Shown in pieces: positions 11,601 through 23,510 of a stretch of 64,000 nucleotides of DNA. The stretch is from Glandiceps talaboti. Its lineage: Eukaryota; Hemichordata; Enteropneusta; Spengelidae. The notes beneath the pieces are model-generated. The model made no database searches. It saw nothing but the letters and a program-made list of their open reading frames with translations, and had not been told where the DNA came from. The first letter of the stretch is position 1. Every line of letters starts with the position of its first letter. The position numbers were made by a program, and so were the translations under genes. The stretch spans positions 6,848,501 through 6,912,500 of the forward strand of contig NC_135553.1 of the NCBI RefSeq assembly GCF_964340395.1, read 5' to 3'.

Positions 11601-12654
11601 ATAGAAGGATTCAATAGGAAATGTAGATGTACTGTTTGGACTTCACTATAATGCAAGAATTAATCTTCCTCACCTGTAACGTTGGAAACGGCGACTGGAC
11701 AGTGAATAGTGTGGTTGTCATAGGGAGCAAAATAAGGACAAAGTCTGTCATCCAATTCAAATGAATGAATGTAATAATCTTTAGCATCAGGGTAAGTCTC
11801 TTTGAAGAGAACCACAGACGAAGCAACGTTGCCACCACAGTCGATGAAGAACTTCCGAGGTGTTGATCGGCTCACCGGTTTGTCTTGAAAAGGTGTAAGA
11901 TAGAGAGAACTGAATTGAAATGTAAAATGTCTTAGTCTAAGTTCAGACCACTAAAAGTTATTTTAGTTGTCCGAGGTCTAAGTAAAATACTGTCCTTTCT
12001 TCGGACATTCTACTTGCTCGAGTCATACATGTAAAACTCAGCGTGAGTCATTAACTTATAATCAAATGTCTTGTCCATTGAATTTGATTAGTTCCAAGGG
12101 AACTCTTTCCATCGCCCTCCCCACAATTGTTTTTTTTTTAAAGTTTGTTTATTTTGTTTACTCTTTCTCTGATGGAATAAATTTCAATTCAATTTCGTTG
12201 TTGAAATCAATTATATGTGTACTTACTTACTTCCTTCCGAAAGGAAGAAATTTACAAAATGTGACTTGCGACAGTTTTTTAACCTGAAAATTGTCATTTT
12301 AACAGCAAACACCCCCACCACCACCACCATCACCACCACCACCACCACCACCACCACCACCACCATCATAATAATCACCATCATTAAAATGTAACATTTA
12401 CCTCCTTCGCTTTGGCCACCGTGTTTTTGCTTCTCGTGTTCATCAGGCAAGGATTTAGTCGTAGGTAATGGTTCATTCCTATCCTTGTCGCCATTACATT
12501 GACAAGCACAAAGCTGCTTGGATTGAATATCGATCTCTTGTAACATAAGTGGGTTACTACTGTTAATTTTATCTGACAATTTGGCAAGTAGAAATCCACA
12601 AACAACTGAGCATAGAATTAACAATAAATTCTTTCGACTTCTGGCGAATCTCAT
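8687..12654 (-). CDS. gene B: inverted paralogue of gene A, FkbM-type methyltransferase with NodB-like domain
   Basis: Six exons on the minus strand: 12654-12402, 11883-11674, 11081-10787, 10595-10439, 9820-9355, 8907-8687 (phases 1,1,2,0,1; 533 aa). Exon lengths 2, 4, 5 and 6 equal those of gene A (210, 157, 466, 221 bases); exon 3 is one codon shorter and exon 1 is 14 codons longer. Residues 9-25 form the membrane anchor, followed by a variable stem with a CACQC cysteine cluster. Exon 2 encodes the same protein sequence as in gene A, with FIDCGGN. Exon 3 carries LDVEGAEYG, and LYGEYH follows. The C-terminal NodB-like part keeps IEVGMG and DIGVRGSG where active deacetylases have Asp-Asp and His ligands. 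All splice sites are GT-AG and no frame is broken, so it should be functional. The start is the ATG that precedes the anchor; TTG lies in frame just upstream. Confidence 0.85.
12311..12366. repeat. (CCA)n trinucleotide microsatellite in gene B intron 1
   Basis: About 18 CCA/CAT units lie just downstream of the exon 1 donor on the minus strand. The poly-Val open frame there is read-through into the intron past the GT donor at 12401-12400. Confidence 0.9.
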
Positions 12655-13990
12655 CTCGAACAAAAATGTTACGACGTTGCGATGACAACTATTTTTACCG
12701 ACTCTTCATGATCTACAGGTAAAGATATACAGGTAGAGGAGAAACAACTTAAACATGAAAATTATAAGCACGATAAGAATTCAAATTATTGAAATTAATT
12801 TATTTAATCAAAGATAGTGTGAAAGCTATGTCACTCATAGAAACGCGTAGCAGTTCCTTGGTTGTTGTTTTTCTTGTCTACAGGCCAAAATACGACAATG
12901 TTTTCACTTGAACATACTAGTATTTCCCCCACCTTTATGTAATTGTTGTCTATAGCACAGAGCGTATAAATGCATTTACAGTAGCAGGATTTGTGTGATA
13001 TTTTCCTTAGGAAAACAACAATCTAAGCAATAGTACATGTTCCTGTACATTTTATGAATATACCGTGATGCTGTAGTGAAATATTTCAGAGACTGATCTG
13101 GTTAGCATTGTCAATCTACCCCCACCACCACAGGCAAACAACAATTTAAGAAATACTGAAATACTATGGGTCCCTAAGCCCCAAACCAGTCCTCTCTCTC
13201 GAACGTAGTTGTTTTGTGACTATACCCTTACGTACTATACAGACGTTGTCTCAAAAAGGCATGTTGGTCACACTCACAGGCACTCGAATCAATGTGTATG
13301 ATTAAAAAAAATGTAATGTAAATAAGACACATTGATTCACATGTAGTATGAAGTTGGTGATGATTTACACAAAGTCGTTTTACCTTTCGACCATGGTAAA
13401 TGTGCATTAAACATTAATTGCTATGATAATCTTGTAAAGTATGAGGTGAACAACGCATTTTCCACAAACCCGTACCTTATGGGTATGGATCAACAGCATG
13501 TGATCATTAACAAATTAGTTATGATGTTTATTCTATGAGGACCAGGTGAACAACGTATTCAACTACCTATACGGGTAGTATTGACAGCACGTTATGATAT
13601 ATAAAACTCACCTTTCTATCTTCGCAAACCATTTGAATCACTTATTTTCTTGTAATTGGAATGCTATCAAATAAGAAATTCGAAAGAAGCGACCATGTTT
13701 TGATCTCAACATCAATCAGAAATGTCCGCCATTTTTCTTTTCAAAATATAGATGACCTTACGAACTTGTAAATGATTAACTTTTAAGTTAGTATTAAAGC
13801 TCAGAGTTACCAATCAACCTCAATAATCTACATAGTACAGCTAACATATCTTCAATATTTTCTATCTACAATTTTCATTTTTTAATTTGGATTTACTGTA
13901 AACTTTATTTTAGTTTACTGAGCTTTCAACCTTCCGAGTGATTCCTGGAATTGATACGTGTTGATAGTATACCCATGCCCTTCGGTCTAG

Positions 13991-14074
13991 CTCTGGAAAT
14001 ATGCGCTCCGTGTACTCCAACACGTTCTTTCAGAAGACGTGTCGGAGTACATGGAGCGCATTTTTCCAGCGCTA
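13991..14074. repeat. 84-base hairpin (inverted repeat, arms of about 36 bases)
   Basis: The left arm (gctctggaaatatgcgctcc and onward) and right arm (ending ggagcgcatttttccagcgc) pair almost perfectly around a loop of about 12 bases. It has no poly-T tail and no gene context. It may be a small foldback transposon or a structured RNA. Confidence 0.7.
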
Positions 14075-14583
14075 TACTTTCGGTCATCATCAGGGACATA
14101 CACGTGTGACTGTACAGTTAGTATAGCTAGATACATTTAATTACAATTAATTTTTACTGAATTTGTATTTCAAACTCTATTAAATAGGTAACAGGGTGGT
14201 ATACATGTATCAAAGACTAGGTTTTTCCTTGTTTGTGGATTATTTTACAACAGAAGCAACAGATAATGCACGTGATCTTTGTTGGAGATGTACCGGTCAA
14301 GGATATATGCAGCTTATCATATTATTATAAGTTCCGTTCATTAAAGTTAAAGGTTACAAATTATTTGTCCTCGTCAGACACGTATAATGTTATGGTAAGT
14401 TTACAGATTACTGTTTAGATCATTTTCGCAGGGTACGGCAAAACGAACCCATGAGTTTTAGATATTACACAAATCGCACGATTTCGATATGAAATACGGA
14501 CGTCGTTGAGATGGGGGAAAAAGAACTCAGAGAGATTACAAACTCAAATTATCATTGCACTAGCATAGGATATGCAATTCGCC

Positions 14584-14780
14584 ACACAACACAATGTATA
14601 AACAAACATAATTTTCAACTGATTTCTACAACTGGAGAACTTTCGTCTGAAACGTCTAGCATGTGACATTGCACTTGTTTTGGTCTGAGTCAAAGGATGA
14701 CCAATGGAGTCTGGGTACAGTACTGCTCAAACAGCCCTCCTATTTTTCTAGCTTGATTGCACGTGTTGTAGGTATATCGT
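14584..14780 (-). mobile_element. dispersed repeat, copy 1 (inverted relative to 18060-18265)
   Basis: The reverse complement of this stretch matches 18060-18265 over about 200 bases. Shared words include 'gggctgtttgagcag', 'agactcc', 'tctagcatgtgacat' and its partner 'tgctagacattt', and 'gtagaaatcagt'. No open frame or poly-A tail is visible; it is a short non-autonomous element of unknown class. Confidence 0.6.
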
Positions 14781-15600
14781 AATGATCATCATTAGGTAAT
14801 ACAGTGCTCTAGGATGACATCAATGTGATAACTCCATCTGTGATGTTATTTTACCATCTCCATAGTAACGGATTGGCAGAGCTAATCATGTGTTTGATCG
14901 CAAAGGGTAACGACACTGTGGAGTTTGATCACACGGCTGTAGAGAGAGACTAATGGATAATACCATTATACAGGGTCAGATTTCATCAGAACAAATAGGT
15001 GTATTTTCATCAGAACAAATAGGTGTACACGTACTCGCAGCGATTACATCAAGAAAATGTTACTTTGGTGAACATTTGAGGTAGCTATAGATACATTGAT
15101 AACACCTCAGACCACTAGTCTGAGATAACACGTACTTTTTAGCAGTCTAAGCCATGCTATATGTATTGAAGTATCTTCATTGATATTATCGTGTCATATA
15201 AAACACTGAAAGTATTTCGACAATGGAGCATTAGGCCATATTTACACAATAGAGACGATGTTATCAGATAATGTCAGATAATATCGCAAACCTGGGTGTA
15301 CGGAGTTGTGTTGATAGTAAAAGGCCTGAGGTCAATTATCAGGACCGATAACACCATTCTGCTTTGAGTTGGCTCTGAGTCTCCATTCTATGATCTCATG
15401 TCTGCGCTATCAGTTTTGAACGTAGACTATGTAGACAGCTAGTCCAGAGATTTAATAACTGTTCTCCAAAGATTATATTTTGGGATGATGTGGATTGGAT
15501 TGAGAGGTACAAGCATCCGTACATTAATAGCAACATGATTTCTTGATCGCAAAGCTGCAGTGTATGAAAAAATATTTATTTCGCCATTCTGTGAATTTTT

Positions 15601-15700
15601 ACAATTGATTAAAAAATGCCCTCTTTGGGGTAATCAATTATTAGCCATGGACAATTGATTAAAAAATGCCCTCTTTGGGGTATTGGATTATTAGCCATGG
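15601..15700. repeat. 50-base tandem duplication
   Basis: Two adjacent units starting 'acaattgattaaaaaatgcc' (15601 and 15651) differ only at a few positions near their ends. No coding meaning was seen. Confidence 0.85.
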
Positions 15701-16093
15701 ACTCATTAACAACTTCACAAATGACCAAAAGGTTATATATTATTTGTTGACAAAATACAAAGTCAAGTAAACCTATTAGAAGAGACATTATACCCTGTAT
15801 TAACAAGAATAAAGAATACATTAGAAGCATTGTTCATATAAATGTAACATAAAATTAGTTGACTTGAACAACTTTGATAATAATAATAATCTTTTTTTTT
15901 TATACTGGATAGTTCTTTAAGTATATAAACACTTGTCTCCCAAGAAGTCCAGTGAGGGCCATCCCTAATGGGATCAGTGATCAACTCCTCTAAATATTTG
16001 GATATAAAAATTAAAATCAGCTCCCATGCGTATAATGGTATCAAGCCAAGCTCACTGCAACCCAGTATGCATATGATGCATTCCTGGTTCAAT

Positions 16094-16471
16094 GGTGGGT
16101 GATACCATTGTCAGTTAAACTTGTAGGTAGCAGACATGTCACTGGTTGGTGGGTGATACCATTGTCAGTTAAACTTGTAGGTAGCAGACATGTCACTGGT
16201 TGGTGGGTGATACCATTGTCAGTTAAACTTATAGGTAGCAGGCATGTCACTGGTTGGTGGGTGATACCATGGTCAGTCAAACTTGTAGGTAGCAGACATG
16301 TCACTGGTTGGTGGGTGATACCATTGTCAGTTAAACTTGTAGGTAGCAGACATGTCACTGGTTGGTGGGTGATACCATTGTCAGTCAAACTTGTAGGTAG
16401 CAGGCATGTCACTGGTTGGTGGGTGATACCATTGTCAGTTAAACTTGTAGGTAGCAGACATGTCACTAATC
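16094..16471. repeat. 54-base minisatellite, seven copies
   Basis: The unit begins 'ggtgggtgataccattgtca' and recurs every 54 bases (16094, 16148, 16202, 16256, 16310, 16364, 16418) with only scattered single-base differences. Because 54 is a multiple of 3, both strands stay open and give 18-residue repeat 'proteins'. There is no plausible promoter, splice context or family match. Confidence 0.9.
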
Positions 16472-17141
16472 CTTTGCTCCTCTATAACCACTCATCTGTT
16501 CTCTGTAGTTTGTTTTACAAACATCAAAATCAAAAGATCAAACCTCAAAGGTATTGTACAACTAGAAAGTGGAATGCTACGAGCGACTTTTACATGTAAA
16601 TACGTGAGACAAACTTAGCTCAGAAAAGTATCAACTCATCTTGTGTATACTACAGTATGTGAATTCTTCAAAAGAACTGCCAGTCAAAGTAACAATATAG
16701 TCCATATGTTGACTATGATTATCATCTTTACAATAAAGACATACAAGTACATTAGAATACAGACCACCCTTGCAATATTGTTTTATAAAAACCATGAAAA
16801 AAGTATTTAAATTGATATAGGTGTGATCTATGAAATTTATATGAGTTAAGCTATTGAGTCTTAAAAAATTTATAAAAATTAATTGATTTAAAAGTATTTG
16901 AAAAACATCACTATATATATGTTTTTGTTTTACTATGAAAATACAGAAAAAAATCTGACAAATCAGTACCTTGTGACGATGGAACATCATTGCTATGTTA
17001 GAGATAAGAGTCACATTGTCAGGAAGCCATGCCCATTTGAAGACTTTTTACAAACTGAAGGATGGCATGGATTCCTGGCTGTCACGTGACAGTCATGTGA
17101 CATACGCTTTAGAATGAGTTATATTAATGGATACATCTACA

Positions 17142-17147
17142 TTTATT
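17142..17147 (-). other. candidate polyadenylation signal of GGH
   Basis: On the minus strand AATAAA occurs 64 bases after the GGH stop codon at 17211. It is the nearest canonical signal. Confidence 0.5.
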
Positions 17148-17210
17148 GCTATAGGTGACACGTAAATGGTTGCATAAAGTGCTATCATTTGCATTTTTGA
17201 AGTGATTATC

Positions 17211-20200
17211 TTACTTCCCAATGAAATAGCACTGATCAAAGCTGCCAATATCTCCTGTGTAGACTGGAACATAGTTGTAAATCAGGGCAGCGTCCTCTTC
17301 AGCCTTATTTGGAAATGTGTGATGACTCTGACGAGCTAAAAAAATGTAAGTATATTGGTTGTTGTATCTACAATGTTGTTTTATCTTACAAATTCATCTG
17401 TCGACACATGCATGTTAGTGTGAAGCTAACATCTAGCCAAAATGTTACCAACGTAAACTTTGAATTGGATCTTAAATCTTGAACATTTCCAAATTTGTAT
17501 ATGATGTTCTGCCATATAAACAGTGATAAAATATTGCAAGATAATCCATAAACAGTATGATGCACTCACTCTAAAAGCAGTATAAAGTTGAAAAATTGAG
17601 TGCTACCTTTTACTGAAAACAATTAAATAAAGATTTTCTCACCTTCATTGACCATAAAATTGGCCATATACAGAGATATAGTAACTGCATCTTTTGAATG
17701 GTTCATGTGCTCCTTAACACTCCACTCAAATATGTTCTTCTCAGGATGCCACTGGACTCCATAAAATGGATACTTAATAGCTAGTGGAGTAGAGAAACAG
17801 CAGTCATTATTTGCAAAATGATAGATGTGGCAGAAAGAAGTAATATGGAGAAATGATAAGAGGGATTGTTTGTACTTTTAAGCCTCAAAGTAATACTCTA
17901 TGATGTACCTTTGTCATTTTATATGACATTCAAGGTTGCAAAAGTTTATGGTGTGTCAAGTTTGAATGAACTTGGCCTCTGCATGCCAGGGATATGGCTG
18001 GCCCTGGATGAGTGACATATATACACATAGAGATCCTCCTACAGTTCAAACAGCACACACTAATGGTGATATACCTACAACATGTGCATACAAGCTATTA
18101 GAAAGATAAGAGGGCTGTTTGAGCAGCCCTGTACGCAGACTCCGTCGGTCGTCTTTGACTAAAGCCAAAACAAAAACAATGTCATATGCTAGACATTTCA
18201 GACAAAAATTCTCCAGTTGTAGAAATCAGTCGAAAATGATTTTTGTTTATACATAGTGTTGTATGTATACACAGACTGACAGAGCCCATTCATATACTCC
18301 TTTAGCTATTTTTAACTTTCAATTTGGTTCTAGAAACTTATTGAAATACCTTCCACTAGAAATGTATTTTGGGGATTTTCATTGCTATCTACACCAGAAA
18401 TTGGAGAAAATATTTTTGTTTGTTTCACCTCCCTCTCTTTGACATACCTTCCATAACTGATATAAATTCCAATCCTTTCTCATCTACATTTGTTGAGATT
18501 ACTTGGTAAAAATTACTCAACTTGGAATTCTTGGTATAATTCTGAAATGAAAAATAAACAAAATGGTGAAATTATCAGTAATTCACTTTCCTTTTGAAGA
18601 ATTGAAACACCAGACAATATAGTACAATCAAGAACACGCTTTACTAAATATGAAATATTAATCACATTAAAAATATCCCATTCAAACTATACTAGCTGTC
18701 ACTGAAGACCTGCCATAATGAACACATATTGCCTGGCCATGAGGGCTATAGCACCCGTTTATTACACCCGAGGGACTGTGAGTTACCAGAATCACACGCT
18801 ATTTCCCGAGGCCAAAGGCCGAGGGAAATAGCATGTGATTGTGGTAACTCACAGTCACGAGGGGGTAATGAATGGGTGCTATAGCCCGAATATAGGCCAG
18901 GCAATATGTGTTTTATAATATACCTCATGCTGTGAACTTGCGGTGGCAGACGACATCGTCAGAAGCCGCCATTTTGACCTGCTGTGAACGTGCGGTGGTC
19001 ACGTGACCATGTAAAACTTAAAGTTGATGGAACTATTTCCCTAGGGAAGTAGTCGTTCTATTTTCCTATCACGTGACTGATTCTAGTGAATCGTGGCACA
19101 GCATTATCACTAGGTATATTATAATCTAGTCTATTCAACCCAATATGCGCAAAGTTGGACTATAGTGTAGAGCATATTGTCAACAATACTACTAAACACA
19201 CAATCCAGATCATAACACTGCATAACTCTTTACTTAGATCAGAGCCTCAGAATACCCAAGGAGCAACAATTTTTGCAGTTGAAGATAAAATCTCAAAGAT
19301 CCTAACCTAGGGAGTATAAGTCTCAAAGATCTTCACCTACGGAGCCAAAGTCTTACAGATTCTCAACTAGGGAGTCAATACTTAAGTTTTGTTCCTTACC
19401 TTAGGGGTTAATCCCCAACTGTGAAAGTTGAAAGTAACATTCTGATTGGCTAGTATATCAATGACATCATCAGGAGCCTTCTTGAACATTCGACTGGATT
19501 TGAAATCTACAACAAACAACAATAACAACATTGTGATTAACGTTCATCATTAAAACTTTAACTGTGATATTAGGCAAGTAATTAACGAACTGCCAAAGGT
19601 TATGTATTCAAGTCACCTGGAAGTTGCCCATTTGTAACCTTCCATCATTTACCATGGGTATTCTTCTTGTCATTTTCCAGGTATTACTAGATTCAAATCC
19701 TGTATAGAAATTATCACAAATTGAGTGATTCTGATTTGAAATACCACAACATCCAAACATAGTAATAAATGACACAATTTGGAATCATATCACTCAGTTG
19801 TTTATTTTATACATTCGTTCAAAGGAGATTTTTCTTGCTAAAGAAATCAAGTATGCATGGATGCATAGCAGGTAAAATTGGTAGTGGGTAATATCTATGA
19901 GGTGGACCCATGACTGTGCCCAACAATGGATACATTGTGGTTGAAACAAAGAGTTTTAAAACACCTGTAAAAGTAGTCGGAAAGAAACTGCAGAGTAACT
20001 GGTTTTATTTTTGCGAGCTATATTATCTACATCTCTGCATATGACAGTCTTCAAACAAAGAATACTCACATATATTCTTGATAGACTACAAACCTTTCTG
20101 GAAGTGTAGTGGATATACCACATTGGTTGCCTTTGTAGCTGCCAATACATTCTGTCCAGCAGTAAGGTACGACAGAAGTTGAAACCCAAGACATGTTCCC

Positions 20201-22824
20201 CATATTGGAAAGTAGTCACCCTTGTCATTAGCCTATAAGATGTGAAATAAAAGGGTGAAAAGCTGGACTCATTGAAAAAAAATGAAAATGATAGTTGACA
20301 TCTCAGATACAATACACACCACCACTACAGCTAGGTTATTGATCATATCAACTTGAGGGAAAGAGAGAAGGGGTTCAATTACTTTTTTTCGCATGGTTTC
20401 CTTTGTCTCTGGGGTACAAAAAATCATGAGTTGGATCATTTTGTTTTTGAATTACGTAATGGATATCTTCCTCATCAGTGAATGATTACTTCAAAAGTGT
20501 AGACCATAGATATGAAACTAGGCTGAAGTGTTATCAAAATCTATCTATTCCTATCACACACACATGGCTGTCGGACAATTTTCAATCTCATATGCAGGTG
20601 CTAAACTCTGGAATAGTCTTCCAATACATATGAAAATCTGACGTCAAAATATGAATTTAGGAAAGTGTTTAAAGAATATATCATTTCTGATGTGTAAATT
20701 TTCCGTTATGGTTCTTTGTCTTCCCATAATTAGTTCTGTGTCTGTGTTATGTTTATAATCTATATGTTCGTTTCATTAAGCCTGTAATGTTAACTTATTA
20801 TTTCCATTAGCGATGGAGCCAAACTCGATTAGCGAAAAGCTAGTTTTTGGACTTCAAATCGCCATTTTGCTTCTCCTTTTGTCTTATATGGTCATTATTG
20901 ACATGTACATATTGACTTTCAAATTAGATAAATGAATAAATTAAGTAATATCATTGATGTGATTTGAATGTTATTTATTTCCTCTGATTAGTTTTCAATA
21001 TACTGCTTAAAAATGAAGCATATATCACAGGGGGCAGCAAGCATGTAATTGATTGATCGATCGATCGATCGATCGGTTAATTTTCTGTAACCAGCAAAGT
21101 AACCAGGGAAAGAAAAAGAAATAGTTTTAAAACTCAATGAGTGAATTGATCAATATCACACACAAAATAAGTTATATTGCACCACAAAAATTGATCATTC
21201 AACCGAATAATAAATCAATCAATAAATCGACCGATCGATCGATCGATCGATTGATCGATCAATCAATTACATGCTCGCTGCCCCCTGTGCATATATCATC
21301 AAATTTAGTAGCCTATATCTCTTTGAAGCCTTTGGTCAGTGCTCCCTCTGAGGTTTTTTGGTATACTAGATATGAAGTGGCATATACAGTATAAATACAT
21401 AGTTTGATATCACCAAGTAGAACCATAAATATTAGAGAGAAATCAGAGAAATACTATATCTTGTGTGATTTATTAGCCATCATAGTTCATACCTCAAGTG
21501 TTGAGTTTACTCGATCAAGTTATGTTGCATATTTTTGTCAACATCACTGTACTTGGAAACTTGACTAAAATTATCAAATTAGTCTTGATTGTGGGAGTGG
21601 GATGAATCTAAGCAAATATCTGGATCAATAAGTGATAATGCATTCCACAACCAACATAGCACCATTTAAGGAAATGTTGTAGTTTCCAAACCTTTTCTCT
21701 TCAATGTCTATATATGGTAGAATATTGTGACACTTACCTGTATAGCTAAGTCATAGAGAATCCTACCAGCTTTACCATACCCCGATGTTTCTATGTATTG
21801 ACTACCGCCTGGAAACAAAACGCTGAAATATATATGTTTGAATGTCTATTATGTTTAGGCCTGTGTCAAGAAGACATTACATTTGTATAGTTCAAATCAA
21901 CCAAAACGAAGGTTCTAAGAAACCATAATTAGTCACTCTAATTAATCATTGTTTTCACAAAAAACTTACCCATTTAATGAGCTGAATAAATTAGCATAAT
22001 AAGCATCTGTTTGATTGACAGGTATAGGTACAACCCTGGCACCAGCTGATTCTAAGAATTTAACGTATGATGCTGCAATGTATGATGGACCATGTTTAGC
22101 CATTTCATCGTAACATGTTTCGGCTACTACACCTGAAAATAAAAGGTCAAAGGTCATCAAAACTTTTTTTTTTCGATTGACAGTCTCAAAAAATAGTTTT
22201 TGTGCACAGTACTGTGCAAGGAGAGAGGTGATCATGGTATATACTCTGCTCTAAGAAGTGATCATTCCCAAAGTGAAAAAAAATACGAAAGAAATAACAT
22301 AAAAAATACAAAGGAAAGTTTACTAAAGAATGATAATTCCTGATTTTAATCAAATTGACCAGATCCATCCATGGACTCTGATTAGTTCCTGGATAAGTAT
22401 TTCCATGGTCCCCACCAGAATTTGTTTTCTGTTACTTGTAAGTTGTATCATGTATGTTCACTTTCTGGTGGAATATTTGATTCAATTTAACAAGTCTATC
22501 GCAAATAGAATTCTTACCAATCTATCATTTGCACACGGTTTAATATAATAAAGCTGTATCATACATGTCACGTACTGTACAACTTAATATGATAAACACA
22601 ATAATGCACCACAGAGGGCGATATTCACAGTGTAATAGTGCTGGTGATAAACATGCGATTAATCGCGATTCGCTGTCATGTGTGTTATCGCTAGGAAGTC
22701 ATAGCCTACCTATGATGGGTCTGTTATTTACTTGCGATCCGTCGATGGCGAGAAAGAGAGATATTGCCAGCAAAATGATGACGGGAAAGGGTCGGATTGC
22801 GTTCACCATGTTCTGATTGTTCAT
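17211..22824 (-). CDS. GGH: gamma-glutamyl hydrolase
   Basis: Eight exons on the minus strand: 22824-22710, 22132-21970, 21822-21738, 20232-20094, 19506-19400, 18541-18448, 17780-17643, 17335-17211. They total 966 bases (321 aa plus stop), close to the roughly 318 residues of vertebrate GGH. The enzyme removes gamma-linked glutamates from folyl- and antifolyl-polyglutamates in lysosomes or after secretion. Residues about 10-29 form a signal peptide. Class I glutamine-amidotransferase hallmarks are present: GVLFPGG (93-99), nucleophile Cys135 in WGTCLGFQ, NFHSWG (194-199), and catalytic His246 in VQWHPEK with Glu248. The start is the first ATG of the MNNQNM context; a second ATG five codons later (22809) would also keep the signal peptide. 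All junctions are GT-AG with matching phases and no frame is broken. Several repeats lie in the introns. Confidence 0.95.
18060..18265 (+). mobile_element. dispersed repeat, copy 2, in a GGH intron
   Basis: This is the partner of 14584-14780 in opposite orientation. It begins near 'atacctacaacatgtgcata', includes a small hairpin (gggctgtttgagcagccc), and ends near 'cagtcgaaaatgatttttgt'. It lies between GGH exons 6 and 7. Confidence 0.6.
18721..18912. repeat. 192-base palindromic (foldback) element in GGH intron 5
   Basis: The outer ends AACACATATTGCCTGGCC and its complement, then 'ctatagcaccc', 'actgtgagttacc' and 'gctatttccc', pair across a short centre (gaggccaaaggccgag). The whole segment is nearly self-complementary, which is typical of foldback MITEs. 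A target-site duplication is not clear. Confidence 0.75.
19286..19390. repeat. short tandem repeat of about 33 bases, three decayed copies, GGH intron 5
   Basis: The motif 'tctcaaagatc.t.acctagggag' recurs three times with differences just before exon 5. It has no coding role. Confidence 0.6.
20505..20945 (+). pseudogene. decayed 3' end of a non-LTR retrotransposon (LINE) in GGH intron 3
   Basis: Across two frameshifts the plus strand reads LKCYQNLSIPIT, then SISYAGAKLWNSLPIHMK, then SKYEFRKVFKEYIISDV and a stop at 20697. This is the usual C-terminal end of CR1/L2-type reverse transcriptase proteins (aromatic-Ser-Tyr, then A-x-LWNSLP, then a FR/FK-rich tail). About 250 bases of 3' UTR follow, including a hairpin near 20830. 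It is antisense to GGH, lies between exons 4 and 3, and is clearly dead. Confidence 0.7.
21027..21288. mobile_element. 262-base MITE with 9-bp target-site duplication, GGH intron 3
   Basis: Terminal inverted repeats start ACAGGGGGCAGC and continue as AGCATGTAATTGATTGATCG on both sides. GCATATATC directly flanks the element on the left (21018-21026) and the right (21289-21297). There is no open frame. A second member with the same terminal words and its own 9-base duplication is at 32845-33280. The 9-bp duplication fits MULE-type transposition among known classes, but the class is not proven. Confidence 0.85.
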
Positions 22825-23399
22825 CCTGAGTCTCGGAGACAATGTCGAATACGAGTTCGGAGTAGTTGAACCGGAGATTTCACACCCTGGAAGACTCACA
22901 GTCCTAATTTACGTTACGGCTAGTAATATCCTGTTATCGTGAATTTCATAAAGGCAAGGAATCTTATGAAATTACTACTCCGTAGATCTTAGATTACTTG
23001 GCTACATCACTGGCCTTATGCCGTCTCACGACAATGCGTCAGGTGATTGTCATGTGATATGTGACCTATCGTCTACAAACATGAGGTCAACATTTCTGAC
23101 TGTTTTTGTTGATGTACACTAGTGTGTCTTCCAAAACATGACAAACGTTAGTGTTCTACGCGATAATTTATTAAATGAAATAACGTCAACACCACCAGCT
23201 TTCGAGGAAACCCATGGAGAAACGTAATTTTTAGAAGTTTTCAAATTCAACTCTCGTTGGTCATTGGGTCAGAGAATTCATTTGCATACCCAAGCACTTT
23301 CACAACAGCTAGAGGGGTAACATATCGGAGCTGCGAACTGACCAATCACAGCCTTCGATGTAGTGCCTTACATCATACTTGGGAGGAAGTAAGTAGAAG
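22825..23399. other. GGH 5' flank, probable promoter region
   Basis: This stretch lies directly upstream of GGH and is richer in CpG than its surroundings. No TATA box is obvious near the start codon. A CCAAT motif lies at 23342-23346 on the plus strand and ATTGG words near 23265. It may serve GGH alone or be a bidirectional promoter if the exon proposed at 23400-23510 is real. Confidence 0.3.
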
Positions 23400-23510
23400 T
23401 TGACGTGTTTACTGTATTTTGCATAGCCCATTCATACGCGTTGCGTAAAACTTAAAGTGTACCCATCTGACTCTTGAGTGAAGGAGCGCAGCAGCGTAGT
23501 GGTCAGCCAG
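23400..23510 (+). other. possible non-coding first exon of a divergent plus-strand gene
   Basis: The only support is an ideal donor (CAG|GTAAGC) at 23510/23511 in a CpG-containing stretch about 0.6 kb upstream of GGH, in divergent orientation, with a CCAAT box above it. No coding exon follows in the window, so the gene, if real, would have a first intron longer than 40 kb. A short open frame at 23589-23780 with one hydrophobic stretch has no recognised family. Confidence 0.2.

Larger units (their letters stand above)
12655..17210. other. intergenic region between gene B and GGH
   Basis: No coding exon was recognised. The region carries one strong hairpin, a copy of a dispersed repeat whose partner is in a GGH intron, a 50-base tandem duplication, and a 54-base minisatellite (listed separately). 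An imperfect duplication with 'aggtgaacaacg' recurs at about 13443 and 13544. The promoter of gene B should lie just above 12654, but no convincing TATA box is visible. Confidence 0.55.

Noticed and set aside
12223-12401. Extension of gene B exon 1 into a poly-Val tail
   Set aside because: A GT donor at 12401-12400 in the right phase matches gene A's exon 1 junction; the tail is the intronic CCA repeat.
16094-16471. Regularly spaced repeats considered as a CRISPR array
   Set aside because: The units are directly adjacent without unique spacers, in a eukaryotic genome; it is a minisatellite.
16089-16599. 166-residue and 125-residue repeat proteins on opposite strands
   Set aside because: The 54-base minisatellite keeps frames open on both strands; the 18-residue unit has no known family and no gene context.
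22565-22816. 83-residue frame antisense to GGH exon 1
   Set aside because: It is a shadow of the GGH signal-peptide exon on the other strand.
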